Positions 23,645 to 35,822 of a stretch of DNA of 64,000 nucleotides are shown here, in pieces. This DNA comes from Cenococcum geophilum 1.58. Its lineage: Eukaryota; Ascomycota; Dothideomycetes; Gloniales; Gloniaceae. A program made the position numbers and the translations under genes. Location of the stretch: the NCBI GenBank assembly GCA_001692895.1, contig KV748181.1, positions 3,911,640-3,975,639 on the forward strand. Direction: 5' to 3'. The first letter of the stretch is position 1, and the number at the start of each line of letters is the position of its first letter. The notes under the pieces were generated by a model. That model worked only from the letters and a program-made list of their open reading frames with translations, was not told the origin of the DNA and ran no database searches.

Positions 23645-24720
23645 AACTTTTTGAAAAAATACTTAGTTTCCTACCCATAGAAGCGGTAGCGGCTCTCCGA
23701 CTTATATGCCAATAAGTTAAGTATTACTACTTTAACTATTTTAGTAGTCTCTTTACAACTAAACGCTTTATGCTTTCCCGACTAGCTCTTAAAACCTTAC
23801 TAGAAATTTTATAAGGACCCTTTACTAAATGCCTATAGACTCTTAGATTTGGAACTAAACGGCTAAAGTAAGACCAGGACCTCTGGGTCTGGCCATTAAG
23901 CGAAGAATTATATAATAACCCTCCAATAACACAAGATTAGCGTTAGTTTACTATCCTATATAATAACTAAGAATACGCTAAGAGGTTGGGATTTAGAAGT
24001 GCAATTCTCTTAGTTATATTGCGCAACCTCTTAAACCTACGTTAAGTCGAAATCTATAGGCCCGAGTTATTAGATCGAACTCCTAGTTGGGGTATTATAA
24101 CTATTTGTTAGCAGACCACCGCTAAATGGGATATAGATGTTATCGAAACCTTTGAAACCGTTTTAACTGCACTAACTACTTACCTTATCCCGATCTCGGA
24201 GTTTAAGCTAGATCTATTTAAATTTAATATTAATACTTTAGACAATAGAGTCGACCTTGCGGCTCTTTATACGATTTTAGGTTAGCAATTTAAGCGTTTA
24301 AGACTGGCTTTTCGAACCCTTACCACTCTTTAAATTATAATCCGCACCAATAATATCTATCCTTAGCTGCTGCCGAAAGGCGTAAAGCTAAGGGATATAT
24401 AATCAGCTATAAACTTCCTATTAGCTGCGGAAAACATCTAAGTCCTTAACTTAGGCTTCTTCTTTGAATTTTTTGGTGATACCAGTCCTCTAATTCTTAA
24501 AAGCATTGCCAAGAGGGTCCGCTTTCTATACCTTAAGTCTTTTACTCTTTAGCGAGCGACTATTACTAAGGAAACTCTTCTAAAATTCCTTAAAAATTAT
24601 TGCTTAACACTTTAAAAGGCTAGCCTTCGGAAAATATACCTATTAAGAGGGGATTGGGATGCTATTCGCGAGCAGACTACGTTCCTTAATAATTTGAAGA
24701 TTGGAAAGGTATAGAATGGT
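23645..24720 (+). pseudogene. F-box domain protein relic
   Basis: A plus-strand frame begins with an F-box-like segment near 23650 (EKILSFLPIEAVAALRLICQ), followed by YFNYFSSLFTTKRFMLSRLA and TLLEIL, then LRTLRFGTKRL-like sequence. This order is characteristic of fungal F-box proteins of about 350-450 residues. The C-terminal half (24140-24715) reads as leucine-rich helical/strand repeats (ALTTYLIPISEFKLDLFKFN, LRLAFRTLTTL, IQVLNLGFFFEFF, LRKIYLLRGDWDAI), as in their substrate-recognition part. A frame change near 23,900 suggests an indel. F-box proteins recruit substrates to SCF ubiquitin ligases; the target is unknown. All stops are TAG/TAA. It is convergent with the kinase to its right. 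Confidence 0.65.
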
Positions 24721-24989
24721 TCTTAGTTACTGTATAAGGGATAAGTATATATAAAAGCAAACTATTTAAATAAAATGGGTAAATGGCTCTTAACTAAGAT
24801 ATAGTAAAATGTTTTCCTTTTGAACTTTGCCTTTTAATATACCCCGTAAAGATAGGCCGACTCTCCCTTATTGTACGACTCGTGCTATATCTAGTTTAGC
24901 AGGTATCTTAGTTTTTACTTTAACACTAGTATTAATTAGTTTCTTCTAAGGTAGCTCCTAGACTTCAGCAGCCTTCTAAAGTTGCTCCT

Positions 24990-26290
24990 GGGCTTATAGA
25001 AGTAACTAAGCTGCTAAGGGGCGTTATAGGGGACTAAAAGCGACCATCGCTTTTAAGTCTTTAAATAGTGTCTTGTTTGCCGTAGCTCTAACAATATTAA
25101 ATACGTCCTGTTAAGATACCTGCTGGGATAGATCCCTAAGATCCAATCTTGTATAAAGAGCCTCCAATCTTAAATGGAACCCATACTTATCTCTTATATT
25201 AAATATAGTGACTGCTAATGACTAGACGTCAGCCTTTGCTGACTGCCTCCCCCTAGTATGAACCTCTGGTGCTATATAAAGGCTTATATTATAATACGTT
25301 TTTGTAAATACTACCTTATTATAGATACTAAAATCCCCTAGCTGGAAGTAATGGCCACTAGTAGTGGCCTTATAGAGAATATTAGTAGGTTTAACGTCCT
25401 AATAAACAAATAAATTCTGATCCAGATAGTCGAGAGCGTAAAGGATGTAGTTAAAGGCAACAGGATAATAGTGGGTATTGCTTAAGCCGCGGAGATTATT
25501 TAATAAACTATCTATAAGTTTAGTAAATATGTTAATCGCACTAGCAGTTATCTTATGCTATATATATTTAACAATATGCATTTATAGAAAAAGTTAGTAT
25601 AGATAAAAATTATTACAACTATATGTTGTAAGAGATTAAACGTATATAAGTAAGACGTGTAATAGTCTTAACCTCTTGTTTAATATAAATTAAATCGGCT
25701 TTATCCAATAAAATTGACTTTTTTGCGATATACGCACTAGAATCTATATTAAGAGCTCGGAAAACTACCCCAAACTAGCCTCTGCTAATGCCTTATAGGG
25801 TTTTATATTGCATCCCTAGTGCCTTTATAGGAGTATAGATTCTTGTTATTCGTCAAGATAGTAGAACGGTTAGTATTTCTTTAACTATCTGCGTAAGCCT
25901 AGGGTCTTCTACCCTTTTAAATAAGTCGCTAAGCTAGGTCTCCAACTTTTCTAAAATATTGTCTTTATGCTAGAGAAACTTGAACCAAACTAGTGTTAAA
26001 GCTATACCACCTATTTTAATCTTAGTATTTCTAGTAGGGAGCAGAACAACCTCGCGCTTGCGACTAGCCTTAAAGGGGGTAGGACGCGCCCCTAAGACCT
26101 AGGTAGTATATTGGCTGCTATAGTCTTGAAGAAGAACAGCTCTACTTTAAAGAATATAGAACTTGTATTAAAGCCTAGAGATTTGGGGTTCCTAAACCAT
26201 TATGTTATAATCTAAACGTTTAATAGTAGCAAGATATTCTAGAAAGCGTAAGTTAAGAAATAGGCCAATATTTAGTCCTAGGGTATTATC
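24990..26290 (-). pseudogene. FHA-like plus protein kinase relic
   Basis: The minus strand carries a two-part protein. The N-terminal part (about 26200-25970) resembles the FHA-like region of fungal Chk2/Rad53-type kinases: QISRLQYKF-like start, VVLLPTRNTKIKIGGIALTL, then LVWFKF. The kinase part has a Gly-rich loop ending FGVVFRALN (about 25795-25762), an IAKKSIL lysine strand, the catalytic loop YQDVKPTNIL (about 25409-25376, HRD changed to YQD), GDFSI in place of DFG (about 25340-25327; G-to-S), IAPEVHTRGRQ for the APE region, and an ADV-SLAVTIFNI helix F. The changed residues are those expected from C-to-T on either strand. It is the largest kinase relic here. Role unknown; the family often acts in stress or DNA-damage signalling. 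Confidence 0.75.
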
Positions 26291-26925
26291 TAGCAATTAG
26301 GACACTAGATAACGATTAAGTAGATTTTAGACCACTTATTCCGCTTTTATATTTATTAGCTTTAGTATAAATAGTGATAATAGCTAAGGGCATAGATATT
26401 GCGAATTTATTATTCTTAGAAAAGCTTATTATAGGACTAATAATAAACAGCTTTCTGGATTTAAGTACGGTGCCGTTAATTTTACTATAATAATGGCCGC
26501 CGTACTGCCTAAGAAGCGGCATAGCACTATTATTTCTATACTAATAAAGCTTATATAATCTTACACGCTAAGTATATCTAAGGTAGTAAGAAAGCTAGAT
26601 AAAGAGTGGGTTATATAAGGCGCAAGGTTATTCGTTCTAGAAGAAGCCATAATGTTATCATTCTTAATTCTGGTACAGCGGGCGTAGTAGTATACTGCCG
26701 TAGCTACATCCTAGCGCTTTAGGTCCCTGCCCTATATTCGCCACTTAGGGTCGCGCCGTCTTACCTAGATCCCGCATCTTACCTGCTTTTATCCCTCTAT
26801 TTCATCCCTTTACCTACGTCTTATTTACCTCTAAAAAGTGCCAGAATGTTATATTCTCTTACCCAAATTTAATGCACTTTTAAAGCGATTAATCTATAAG
26901 ATCTAGAGCATAGACGGTATCTTCT
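26291..26925. other. No assignable gene
   Basis: Decayed AT-rich DNA upstream of the FHA kinase. The short minus-strand open frame at 26316-26522 has no family resemblance. A slightly GC-richer patch at 26660-26830 is not readable as a protein family. Confidence 0.35.
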
Positions 26926-26929
26926 TAAT

Positions 26930-27600
26930 GATCTACCACCCCTATATTACTTAGAAGAGCCAACTCGTAGCCTTAGCCCTAAGCCTATATACGCCGTTGA
27001 CACCTATTAAGTACGCCCTAATTAACGATTTAATTAAGACTAATTTAATAAGGAAGAACGGCTTTGCAATGACTATATTAAAGGGAGACTTAATAAAACC
27101 GGTTTAGATATTAGGAAATTAGTAATAAAGAGAGTGGTAGAGCGGTGAAAAGTAAAGGGCATTTGGGACAATAGCTAGGGCTTAAAACCGACAGCTATTA
27201 ACTGATGGAAGAATCTAAAAGTGAGCCCTCTACCTATAGTAATCCCTTAATAATAAATACGCAATCGCCTTAAGTGAAGGGTTACTTAAATGCGTTAACG
27301 AAGTCCTAATACGCATACTAGCAAAGCTTATGTGATAGTGGACCGCTTAAGGGTTGCTAAAACTTATAAAAAGCCTAAGGGTAGACGAAAAAAGAATGCC
27401 GCTTTTAAGAACCACGTTGCGCTTGCTGTAATAATTTAATAAAGTACTTCTATAACTGCCACAGTTCTAAAACAACCCCCTCCTTAAAGAAGCGTACGGA
27501 TCTCTAAAAGGCGAGCTTAGGAGCGTGCCAAAGTTAAGGGATGTTAGAAGCCAACTAAATTGTTATCACGTACTAAAGCTATTAGGAAGTAGGGTAGGCG
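26930..27600 (+). pseudogene. Basic unrecognised protein relic
   Basis: A plus-strand frame of about 220 codons has TAG/TAA as its only interruptions. It includes KGRLNKTGLDIRKLVIKRVV, SKAYVIVDRLRVAKTYKKPK, the very basic GRRKKNAAFKNHVALAVII, and RSVRISKRRA. The strongly basic composition fits a nucleic-acid-binding protein or a transposase tail. No family is recognised and no catalytic residues are visible. It is followed by AT-rich DNA leading to the ambiguous-base block. Confidence 0.35.
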
Positions 27601-27859
27601 GTAAGGGTAAATTTAATATAATTTTATTTCCTTTTAATTCTTTAAAGCTTCTACTATAGTTCTAATTCCTCTATTTATTCTATATATTTTAGCTTACAAT
27701 CTTAATACCTAAAATTTCCCTTCTAAGCTTGTAATCGTGATTCCTCTAAATTAGCTTATAATGGCGTTAGCTTATATATCTCTACTAGTTAAAACTTAAG
27801 GTTTACTAGCTTAATACTATACGCCCTATAGGCTAAGACAAAGTCTTATATCTTATTTT

Positions 27860-28180
27860 AAATGCCGGNATTNCTAAAGACTATATTTATTANAATAANA
27901 TATAAGTAGAAGAGTNACTTTNNNACCTATTATTATTNTTCTTCCCTTCCNACCCTTTAATTNCATAGTTTTATTTTTAACTTACTTTCTCCCCTCCCTA
28001 CTNTTAAATCTCTTAACNACCTTTTTATTTTNAACTTNCTTTCTCCCCTCCCCACTCTTAAATCTCTTAACNACCTTTTTATACTTAAATTGCTTAGCTA
28101 GCAATTTAGNAATATTTNNAAAGCCTCTTTTAATTTTAATANATNACTTTCTTCTAATAATCTCCGGGCTATCCTTCTTT
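27860..28180. repeat. Block of ambiguous bases with a 54-bp tandem duplication
   Basis: About 20 N positions are scattered between 27869 and 28145, mostly single. Inside, a unit of about 54 bp is present twice (from about 27979 and 28033), with the shared strings CTTTCTCCCCTCC and AAATCTCTTAAC. Scattered single Ns in a repeat suggest conflicting reads from several decayed copies. No gene is visible. Confidence 0.55.
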
Positions 28181-28269
28181 ATTAAGTTAAAATAAAGAAT
28201 TTTAAGAACCTAGTTAATTAGACTACTAATAGCCTAACTAAAATAAGTCTACTTATAAAAGTGCTATCT

Positions 28270-29600
28270 AACTTAATTAGTTTATTTATTCTTTATACTA
28301 CCTAGTCTTTATAGCCTAAAATAAAAATTATAGCTTATAATCTCTAGCAGAATTTAGTATATACTTACTTAGATTATAGTATTGCTATATTAAGACCATT
28401 TTTCTTATAAGGATTGTGTGATCTTAGTAGCCTATAAGAACCTCCCTAATATGCGGTAGCTATACCGCGATTCTAATACCTTTAGCTATTAGAATTACCG
28501 TTCCAAAGTTACCTAGCCTAGGAGGTAATCTATAAGGTCTGTTGACCTAGCTTAGGAACTTATTTTCTTTTCAATGGACTAATTTATAGATAAATCCTCG
28601 TCGGCTGTATTCTTTTAGGAGAAGATTAATCTCTGTTCTATCTTTATTCTACCACGTAATTATAAACGAGTGTGTCTGTGTAAACGACTAGAAGCTTGTG
28701 CCAGGGGTCTAAAGTTAAATGTACTAGCTGGCGCGGAAGTCTAATGGCCGGGCAAGCGTAATTAAAAAGTGTGAGGCATCTAAGAGGTGCTATAACACCG
28801 TATTTGCTCCTAATTTCCCAAACTAGATATTGTGGTAAAGTATCTACAAAGTACGAAGCACTGTTATTATTTTAAGGAGACTAAGTGCCGTAATAGGATA
28901 GATTTAATTAAGGCCAGTACTAGGATTTATATATTGCAATATTATAAGCCCTATAAAGACTATAAGAGTATAGTAAGATTTTAGAAAAATTTTATAGCAG
29001 AACCTTTAAACGTAAGGGAAAAGTACGAGCTGGGTTAATAAGACAAAAGCCTAAATATATCTTAGTTACTTTCTAAAATATTTAAATTATAATAAACCAA
29101 AAATCCGGTTAAATGGCTGGAATTTTTAAAAGAAAAATTCCGCTGTGCTAAAATAACTAAAAAGTGGAAAATGCTTTATACTATAGTTATAATAGTAATT
29201 AAGCTATAAAGCTGCGTATAGCTCCGTAATAATATACCAATAATATTAGCTGCTAGGCCTAAGGGACTTGCTAAAAAAAGAGGTATAAAATTGATAATTA
29301 CAAGCGTTCCAGCTCTTAAGCCAGCATTAGAAAGAGATTGTACGCCAAGAATATTATATATAATAGTTCCCAACCAGTATATTGCTTAGATTAAGGCCTA
29401 GTACCTAAAGAGTGGTATAGTAAAATATAACCCTTAGTAGATTCGCGGGTAAACAAAATGGTTAAGGACAAATATATAAACTAATCGATATTTGAAATGA
29501 GAGAGAAAAGATAGAAGCCTAAAAATACAAAATATTATAAGGATACCGCCCGCGGCAAGAGCATATATCTCAGCAATCTCTATAGTGTTGTGTTTTAGTA
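28270..29600 (-). pseudogene. Ferric reductase (FRE family) relic
   Basis: The minus strand keeps most of a ferric/cupric reductase of about 440 visible codons. From 29590: a first membrane segment (YALAAGGILIIFCIFRLLSF), then the family-typical LFRYQALIQAIYWLGT-like stretch, SLSNAGLRAGTLVIINFIPL, LAANIIGILLRSYTQLY and SIFHFLVILAQ, which form the haem-carrying transmembrane core. Downstream, at 28800-28300, the cytosolic part includes an ITWWNKD-like FAD-binding segment and FGTVILIAKGIRIAVQLPHI, matching the NAD(P)H-binding G-rich strand of the family. Such enzymes reduce extracellular ferric iron before uptake. Decay is by TAG/TAA and G-to-A substitutions in glycines. The family is a recurrent Starship cargo class. 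Confidence 0.75.
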
Positions 29601-29990
29601 AAAGAATAAAGAAAGTATATATACTTCTTCTTTAATCTAAAAATAAATCCCTATATATAAAAATAAAATCTATATTTAAAAATAAAATACTAAAGACTTT
29701 TTTATAGGTTTTTTTTAGAATTATATTTATTATAAGCCCCTATTAAGCCCTACTGTTAGTAATATAAGGTNATATNACNTATCTANAAGTTATAGGTAGT
29801 ATAATAATTGTTATTCTATATTNCTCTTGCTTAAGNAAGGGNNAGGAGCTTAAGGCTCCTCGCCACACTAGTGCCGCGGCGATACGTGANNGCAACTTNC
29901 CTATATTNNNAACACCTACNTTATAGGGACGGGCGCTGCAATCTAAATAGGGCTAGCCTTTGCTAAGGCTAAAAAGTATACTAAAATACG
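29601..29990. other. Intergenic; second block of ambiguous bases
   Basis: AT-rich DNA upstream of the ferric reductase. Between about 29772 and 29930 there are scattered Ns, singly and in short runs. A palindrome AGGAGCTTAAGGCTCCT lies at about 29845-29861, next to a GC-rich patch. The promoter of the reductase should lie here but is not recognisable. Confidence 0.4.
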
Positions 29991-30242
29991 TAAATAAACA
30001 CTGTGGTTAATCTAGTTTAACCCAATTTTATAACTAGTTTAAGCCTTAAAATTGTATTTTAGATTGGTTTTAGCTTTATTTTTTAAACCTAACCTAACCG
30101 TTAACATTACTAGAAAGATAAGGTAAAACCTATAGAAATTAATATATAGAGCCTAGCTCTATACTAAAGTTCTAATCTTAGCCTCCTCTAATACAACCTC
30201 GTCTAACGCGGCTTAGTGTAGCCTATGCCGTAGCTCCTTTTG

Positions 30243-30247
30243 GAACG
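30243..30247. repeat. Target-site duplication, left (GAACG)
   Basis: GAACG immediately precedes the 5' LTR and is repeated exactly after the 3' LTR at 36039-36043. A 5-bp duplication is the usual length for Ty3/gypsy integrases. Confidence 0.9.
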
Positions 30248-30463
30248 TGTTACGGCACTAGCAGAACTTAGTTAGCAGAACTTAGCAGAACTTCGCGGTT
30301 ACGTGACTAGAAGACCGCATAAAAAGAACCCTACTTTGACTAGCGCTGCTCTTCTTCTCCTTTCCTTTCTTTAGCTTTAGATCCTTGTTTATAAACTACT
30401 AATTATATAGGCTTACGCGTCCCTCTTACTATACTCGTGCCTTAATTAACTAAGTCGTTAATA
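30248..30463 (+). repeat. 5' LTR
   Basis: This is a 216-bp LTR beginning TGTTACGG and ending TTAATA (from TTAACA by C-to-T). It aligns without gaps to 35823-36038. It contains a direct doublet GCAGAACTTAG near the 5' end and a pyrimidine-rich stretch near its middle. A TATA-like ATAAAAAG follows at about 30316-30324, a plausible promoter core. Confidence 0.93.
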
Positions 30464-30666
30464 TTATCTAAAGCTCGCTACCCTTTCTTCCTAAAAAGGA
30501 ACTTAAATATATTTACGGACTATAAACTAGAATAGAACATAGAATTAGACTTAAAGAATATTACTAGAACTAAAAGAATAGAAAAGAATAATAAGACCTA
30601 TAGAATACGTATAGACTAGAACCCCTGCAGAATCCTACTAAAGGTTACCCTAATAACTATACCACG

Positions 30667-31610
30667 ATGCTAAGAAATATAGCAGCCGGCAAAGCAGCCG
30701 TAGGACTTTTGAATACCTCTAATAGTGAAATAGCAACTGACTTAAACTCCTAAGTGGAGCTTACAGTAGCTAATGCCGAAATTGAATGACTTTGAGAGCT
30801 GCTTGAAGCTAGAGAACCCCCTACGCCTAGCGAGGAATTATTAGACACCTAGAGACTTGCTATAGTCCTTAAGGCTCTAGCCTAATGTATAGTATTAGCA
30901 TCGTCGCGGTCCGTAAAGGTCGCGGACCCCCTATTGCTTATAGACGGAACCGACCCTATATTTAATAATTAGAAGCTTTAATTACAGGACAAGCTTGAAG
31001 TCAATGCAGACCACTTCCCTACTACTTGGGCTAAAATGGCCTATGTCTTCGGCCGTACCAGCGGGGACGCCTAGACGCACCTATGTTCGCGGTACGCACA
31101 GGACTTAGCAGAGCCCTTCCTCTCTAAAGAAGAGATGATTGTTTACCTGTCTTCTATTTATAAGGACCCCTTTAAAGTATAGAACGCCTAACTTGATTAT
31201 AAAAGCCTAATTATAAAAACGATAGAGACCTTCTTAGCCTTTTAAACCCGCTTTCTACACCTAGCCGGCTAGGCTCGAATTCCCTAGGAAGATCTAATAC
31301 TAGACCTATTTAATAAGCTTACCCTAGACCTGCAGCAAGCTATACTGCTAGTTTTTACTACTATATAGACGCTAAAGGAACTTATAGACTAGTGCTTGGC
31401 TATTGACTAAGGCCTTCGCTAAATTAAGGTACGTACCAAATAGTATAAAGCTAGAAACCCTTCAAATCAGACCATAAGCAATATAAGAACGGCCTGCAAT
31501 GCCCCGGCACGATTGGCTTATATACAGCAACCCCCGTATATAGGCCCTTAGTGATTAAGGAACTTGCTTCTCTTGTAGACAAAAAGGTCACCGTGCAAAG
31601 GATTGCCCAA
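30667..31610 (+). pseudogene. gag: gag relic with CCHC zinc knuckle
   Basis: From an ATG at 30667 one frame runs through an acidic N-terminus (LEAREPPTPSEELLDT) into the capsid region, with KLEVNADHFPTTWAKMAYVF and GRTSGDA, then FLSKEEMIVYLSSIYKDPF and LDLFNKLTLDLQQAI, as in gag of fungal chromoviruses. A zinc knuckle of the C-X2-C-X4-H-X4-C type (CFSCRQKGHRAKDC) lies at 31565-31606 in another frame, so an indel separates it. Gag forms the particle and packages RNA. Several TAG/TAA codons break the frame. Confidence 0.85.
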
Positions 31611-31769
31611 TAAACGCGAAAGCGGACGAGGTTTTATTAATCTAGGAGGATAGCGCGGAGTTAGAAAAAGAGGAACCCTAAAGGAAGACTCCTCTCTAGG
31701 GTCAAAAGGGATTAATATATTAGATATTAATCTAGGTCAGCTAGTTGGTAGAAAAAGCTGCACTATCCC

Positions 31770-34700
31770 TTATACTTTATTCTGTAATAGATACCAAGTT
31801 TTAACCTCTGCTTTAGCTAACTCTAGAGTAAATACCTTCGCCTTAATAGACACCTAGTGTGCCGTAAAGCTAGCTGACTTTCTAAATGTACCTATTAAAG
31901 AACTGCCCAAACTAATTTATATCCGCGGGTATAATGGGCGAATAGGACCACCCATTACAACTATCTTGCGGATTTACCTCTGTGTTGACGGACGAAGGCA
32001 GTATAACGCCCCCTTCCTTATTACGGACCTAGGTAGCCACGATATAATCTTAGGGCGAAAATAGCTAGCCTATTTAGGCTTATAGCTTAACGTACGGAGT
32101 AAACAGCTTACCTAGCCCGAAATCCTACCCCTAACCCCTTCCTTTATAAAAGAAATCAGCATTATAATGGAAAACCTCATACGGCTTTAGATTAATACTA
32201 TTTACTAGGCCGATGCTGTGCGTAGGAACTAGGCCTTTGAGAAAGATATATAGCTTAATTCGCAACGGATCCGTATACTACGTCGCCCCTAGACTACCCA
32301 TATTACGCCACCCGCATTAAAGACTTAGGAAGTTAGTAGTGACCCAGAAAAGCCCCCTATGGAGAGCTTAGGCCCTATACAGCCACGAAGAATAGTAAGG
32401 GATGTCAAACGTCATACTGAACTAATAGATCGGAGGGACAACCTATAGAAGATAGAATAGGAGCTAAGAAAGATTATAAACCCTAGACCGCAAAATACGG
32501 TCCGGAAAACGGCTGTAAGGAAACTAGCGGACCTCCTACTAGTTAATGTCTACTATATTAGTACCGTAGGATTCTACTAAAACTTGGTTCAGCCTAATAC
32601 TGTCGCCTTTATGATAAGCTTATACGAAATTGATTGAATAATTAAGGAAAAGGGAAACGAGCTTAGCGGATAAGAAAGTGAGCTTATAGATAAGGAACTA
32701 GTAGAACAAAAGCTACCCTATTGATACTAGAAATTTAAGGACATATTTTTTAAAGCAGCGTCTGATATACTTCCACCTTACTGACCGTATGACTATAAGA
32801 TTGAGATTAAGCAGGGTAAAGAAAACACCCTTAGCTTTAGCCCCCTTTACAAGCAGTTTATTACCAAATTGCAGGCTACGAAGTAGTATCTTATCGATAA
32901 CCTAAATAAGGGCTTTATTAAGCCTAGCCAAGCCCCTTTTACCTCGCCTATTCTCTTTATTAAAAAGCTAAATAGAGGACTCCGCTTCTGCATTGACTAC
33001 TATAAGCTAAACAATATAACCCATAAGGATCGCTATTTGCTGCCCCTACTTAATAAGACTTTGGCCCAAATAAGTAGAGCTAAGGTCTTTATAAAGCTTA
33101 ATATCCGCTAGGCCTTCTACCAAATTAGGATAGACCCCAGGTCTAAAGATCTTACTATGTTTTGGACCCGTTATAGAACGTATAAATATAAAGTGCTCCC
33201 TTTTAGACTGACTAACGGACTAGCTATGTACCAGCGGTACATAAACGATATACTCTTTGACTACCTTAACGATTTCTGTACGGCCTATTTAGATAATATT
33301 ATAATCTACTCTGAGAACGAGCTAGAACACGAGGAGCACGTCTATAAAGTCCTATAACGGCTCCGCGAGGCTAGCCTCTAGGTCGACATTAAGAAGTTAA
33401 AGTTTAGTGTTAAGCGTATAAAGTACCTAGGTTTTATTATTAATATGGACGGAATTAAAACCGACCCAGAGAAAACGGCCGCAATTAACTAGTGGGCACC
33501 CCTATAGACCGTAAAGGGGGTATAATCCTTTTTAGGGTTTTGTAACTTCTACTAACGCTTTATTAAGAACTACAACAGGATTGCCCGGCCTCTTAACCGT
33601 CTTACTAAAAAAGACCAGCCCTTCTACTTTGACGCTATATATAGGCAGGCCTTTAATAAGCTTAAGAAACGGCTAGTATCGGCTCCCCTACTTGCCTATT
33701 TTGACCTAGAACGGCCCTTAATACTAGAAACTAATGCCTTAGACGGCGTAATAGCTAGTGTTTTTTCCCAAAAGCAACCGGATAGAGAGTGGCACCCTAT
33801 TGCATACTATTTAAAAACTATAATAGATACTGAGTTAAATTACCACATCTATGATAAAGAAATGCTGGCTATTATCTCTAGCTTTTAGCGCTGGCGTATA
33901 TAGCTAGAGGGGACCCCTAAGCCAATTAAGGTAGTTTTAGATTATAAGGCCCTAGAATACTTTATAATAACTAAGGCCCTTACAGCCTAGTAGGCACGCT
34001 AGGCGGATACCCTATTTTAGTTTAACTTCTTAATTATATATAGACTAGGCGCTACGAACCGTGCGGACGCTCTTATAAGGCGTAAGCAAGACCTAGATGA
34101 TTAGACAGCTGTGAAGATCTTACTATAGACCTAGACGCTACTACAACTAGAACACCTTGACCCCTAAATATAGGCAGAACTAAGTATAGACTCCTTAGGC
34201 GCCAAGATATGTTCTATTAACTCCTCCGAACTTAACCTTATTAATGAACTACTATAGGCCAACTGAACGACCCCCTCTCTATAGGAATACCGTAAAAAGG
34301 TAAAGAACGTTGCTAGCCTATAGTCCCTTAAAAACGGATTACTTAAACACTAGGAATGGCTAGTAGTAGCTAAGGAACAGAACTTACGGACCCGGCTTAT
34401 TGCCAAAGCTTATGCCTAGGTCTCTACGGCCTACCCTAGAAAAAATAAAACCCGTAAGATTATTGGTGACCACTACTACTAGCCCGGAATGATTATAGAT
34501 ATTGACCGTTATGTACGGAACTACGACAGCTGCCGTAAATCTACAATTCTATAAAATAAGACCCCAGGACTATTGAAACCTCTCCCAATACCTGACCGCC
34601 CCTGGCAGAATATCTCTATAGACTTCTATAAGCTATTAATAGACCGCGACAGATATAATATAGTTATGATTTTAGTTGACCGCTTTAGCAAGCGCCCGTT

Positions 34701-35690
34701 TTTAATTCCCTATTATAAGAATATTAATACTAAGGAGGCGGCCCGACTATATATCTACTACGTCTACCGCATTTACGGACCACCAGATACTATTATATCC
34801 GATTACAGCCCGTAATTTATATTGGCCTTTTAGAACGAGTTTACCCAAATCCTAGGTATTAGGCTAAAGCTCTTTATAGTATACCACCCCCAAATAGACG
34901 GCTAGACGGAAATTGTAAATCAATATTTAGATTAGAGACTCCGGCCTTTTATTAACTACTTTTAAGATAACTAGGGCGAACTGCTACCCCTAATAGACTA
35001 CGCCCAGGCAACCCTACCCCATAACTTTACGGGATTTGCACCTATCTAACTAGAAATGGGGTATTTACCCTAAATAAGCTTTAACTGGGATAGACTAGAA
35101 GGACCATAGACCGTACGCGAGAAACTGTCTTATAAGGAAGCCTAGTAATACGCTAAGCGCTTAGAGGAAGCCTAGATGGTAGCCCGTATAAATTTAAAAA
35201 AGGCCTAGAAATTAATAGAATAGCAGGCAAATAAGCATAGGCGCGAACCCGACTTTACCGTAGGTAATATAGTCTAAATTACAACAAAGAACTAGAAGAC
35301 GGAACGGCCTAGCTATAAGCTAGACTATTAGATAGCGGGACCGTATAAGGTCCTTAAGAAGATAGGTAACTCGTATAAAGTAAAGCTCCTAGATTTGATT
35401 AAGGTTTACCCCGTTTTCTTGCCGGATAAGCTACGAAAAGCTATAAACAACCTATTGCCTAGACAAAAGAACGAACCTCCCCTACTGATTTAAGTTAATG
35501 GCGACAACGAATGGGAAATTGAAGAAGTACTAGCCTGTAAACTAGTAAGGAAAACGCTAAAGTACCACATTAGTTAGAAAGGCTATGACCCAGATTCTGC
35601 CTAGTACCCTATATAGAACTTTATTGGCAGTCCCCATAAGCTTTAAGAATTCCATAACCGCTACCCTAATAAACTAGGACCCCTAAAGTA
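31770..35690 (+). pseudogene. pol: pol relic: protease, RT, RNase H, integrase, chromodomain
   Basis: Domains in order on the plus strand. Aspartic protease: LIDT-C active-site remnant at about 31843-31860 and IILGRK near 32050. Reverse transcriptase: FCIDYYKLN (about 32990), KLNIR-AFYQIRI, then KVLPFRLTNGLAMYQRYIND and YLDN in place of the YLDD catalytic box (33286-33297), a G-to-A change. RNase H: about 33700-34080 (LILETNALDGVIASVFSQ). Integrase: zinc-finger Cys near 34530, DFYKL, VDRFSKRPF and a decayed SD-GP-F segment near 34800, then YHPQIDG (about 34885). A C-terminal chromodomain at about 35505-35690 (EEVLACKLVRKTLKYHIS, KGYDPDSA, NFIGSPHKL) defines a chromovirus. Numerous TAG/TAA codons make it inactive. 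Confidence 0.92.
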
Positions 35691-35806
35691 CCTAGATAAG
35701 TAGATAGAGTGCTAGTATAGCAAAGACAATAAGCTACTAAAAGAATATAAAGATAAGAACGCCCTATAAGTATAATACGGACTATAAAACCTAAGGGCAG
35801 GCTTTT

Positions 35807-35822
35807 ATAGAGGGGGGGGTAA
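35807..35822 (+). other. Polypurine tract
   Basis: The run AGAGGGGGGGGTAA directly precedes the 3' LTR, the expected place for plus-strand priming in reverse transcription. It is one of the few long G runs in the window. Confidence 0.8.
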
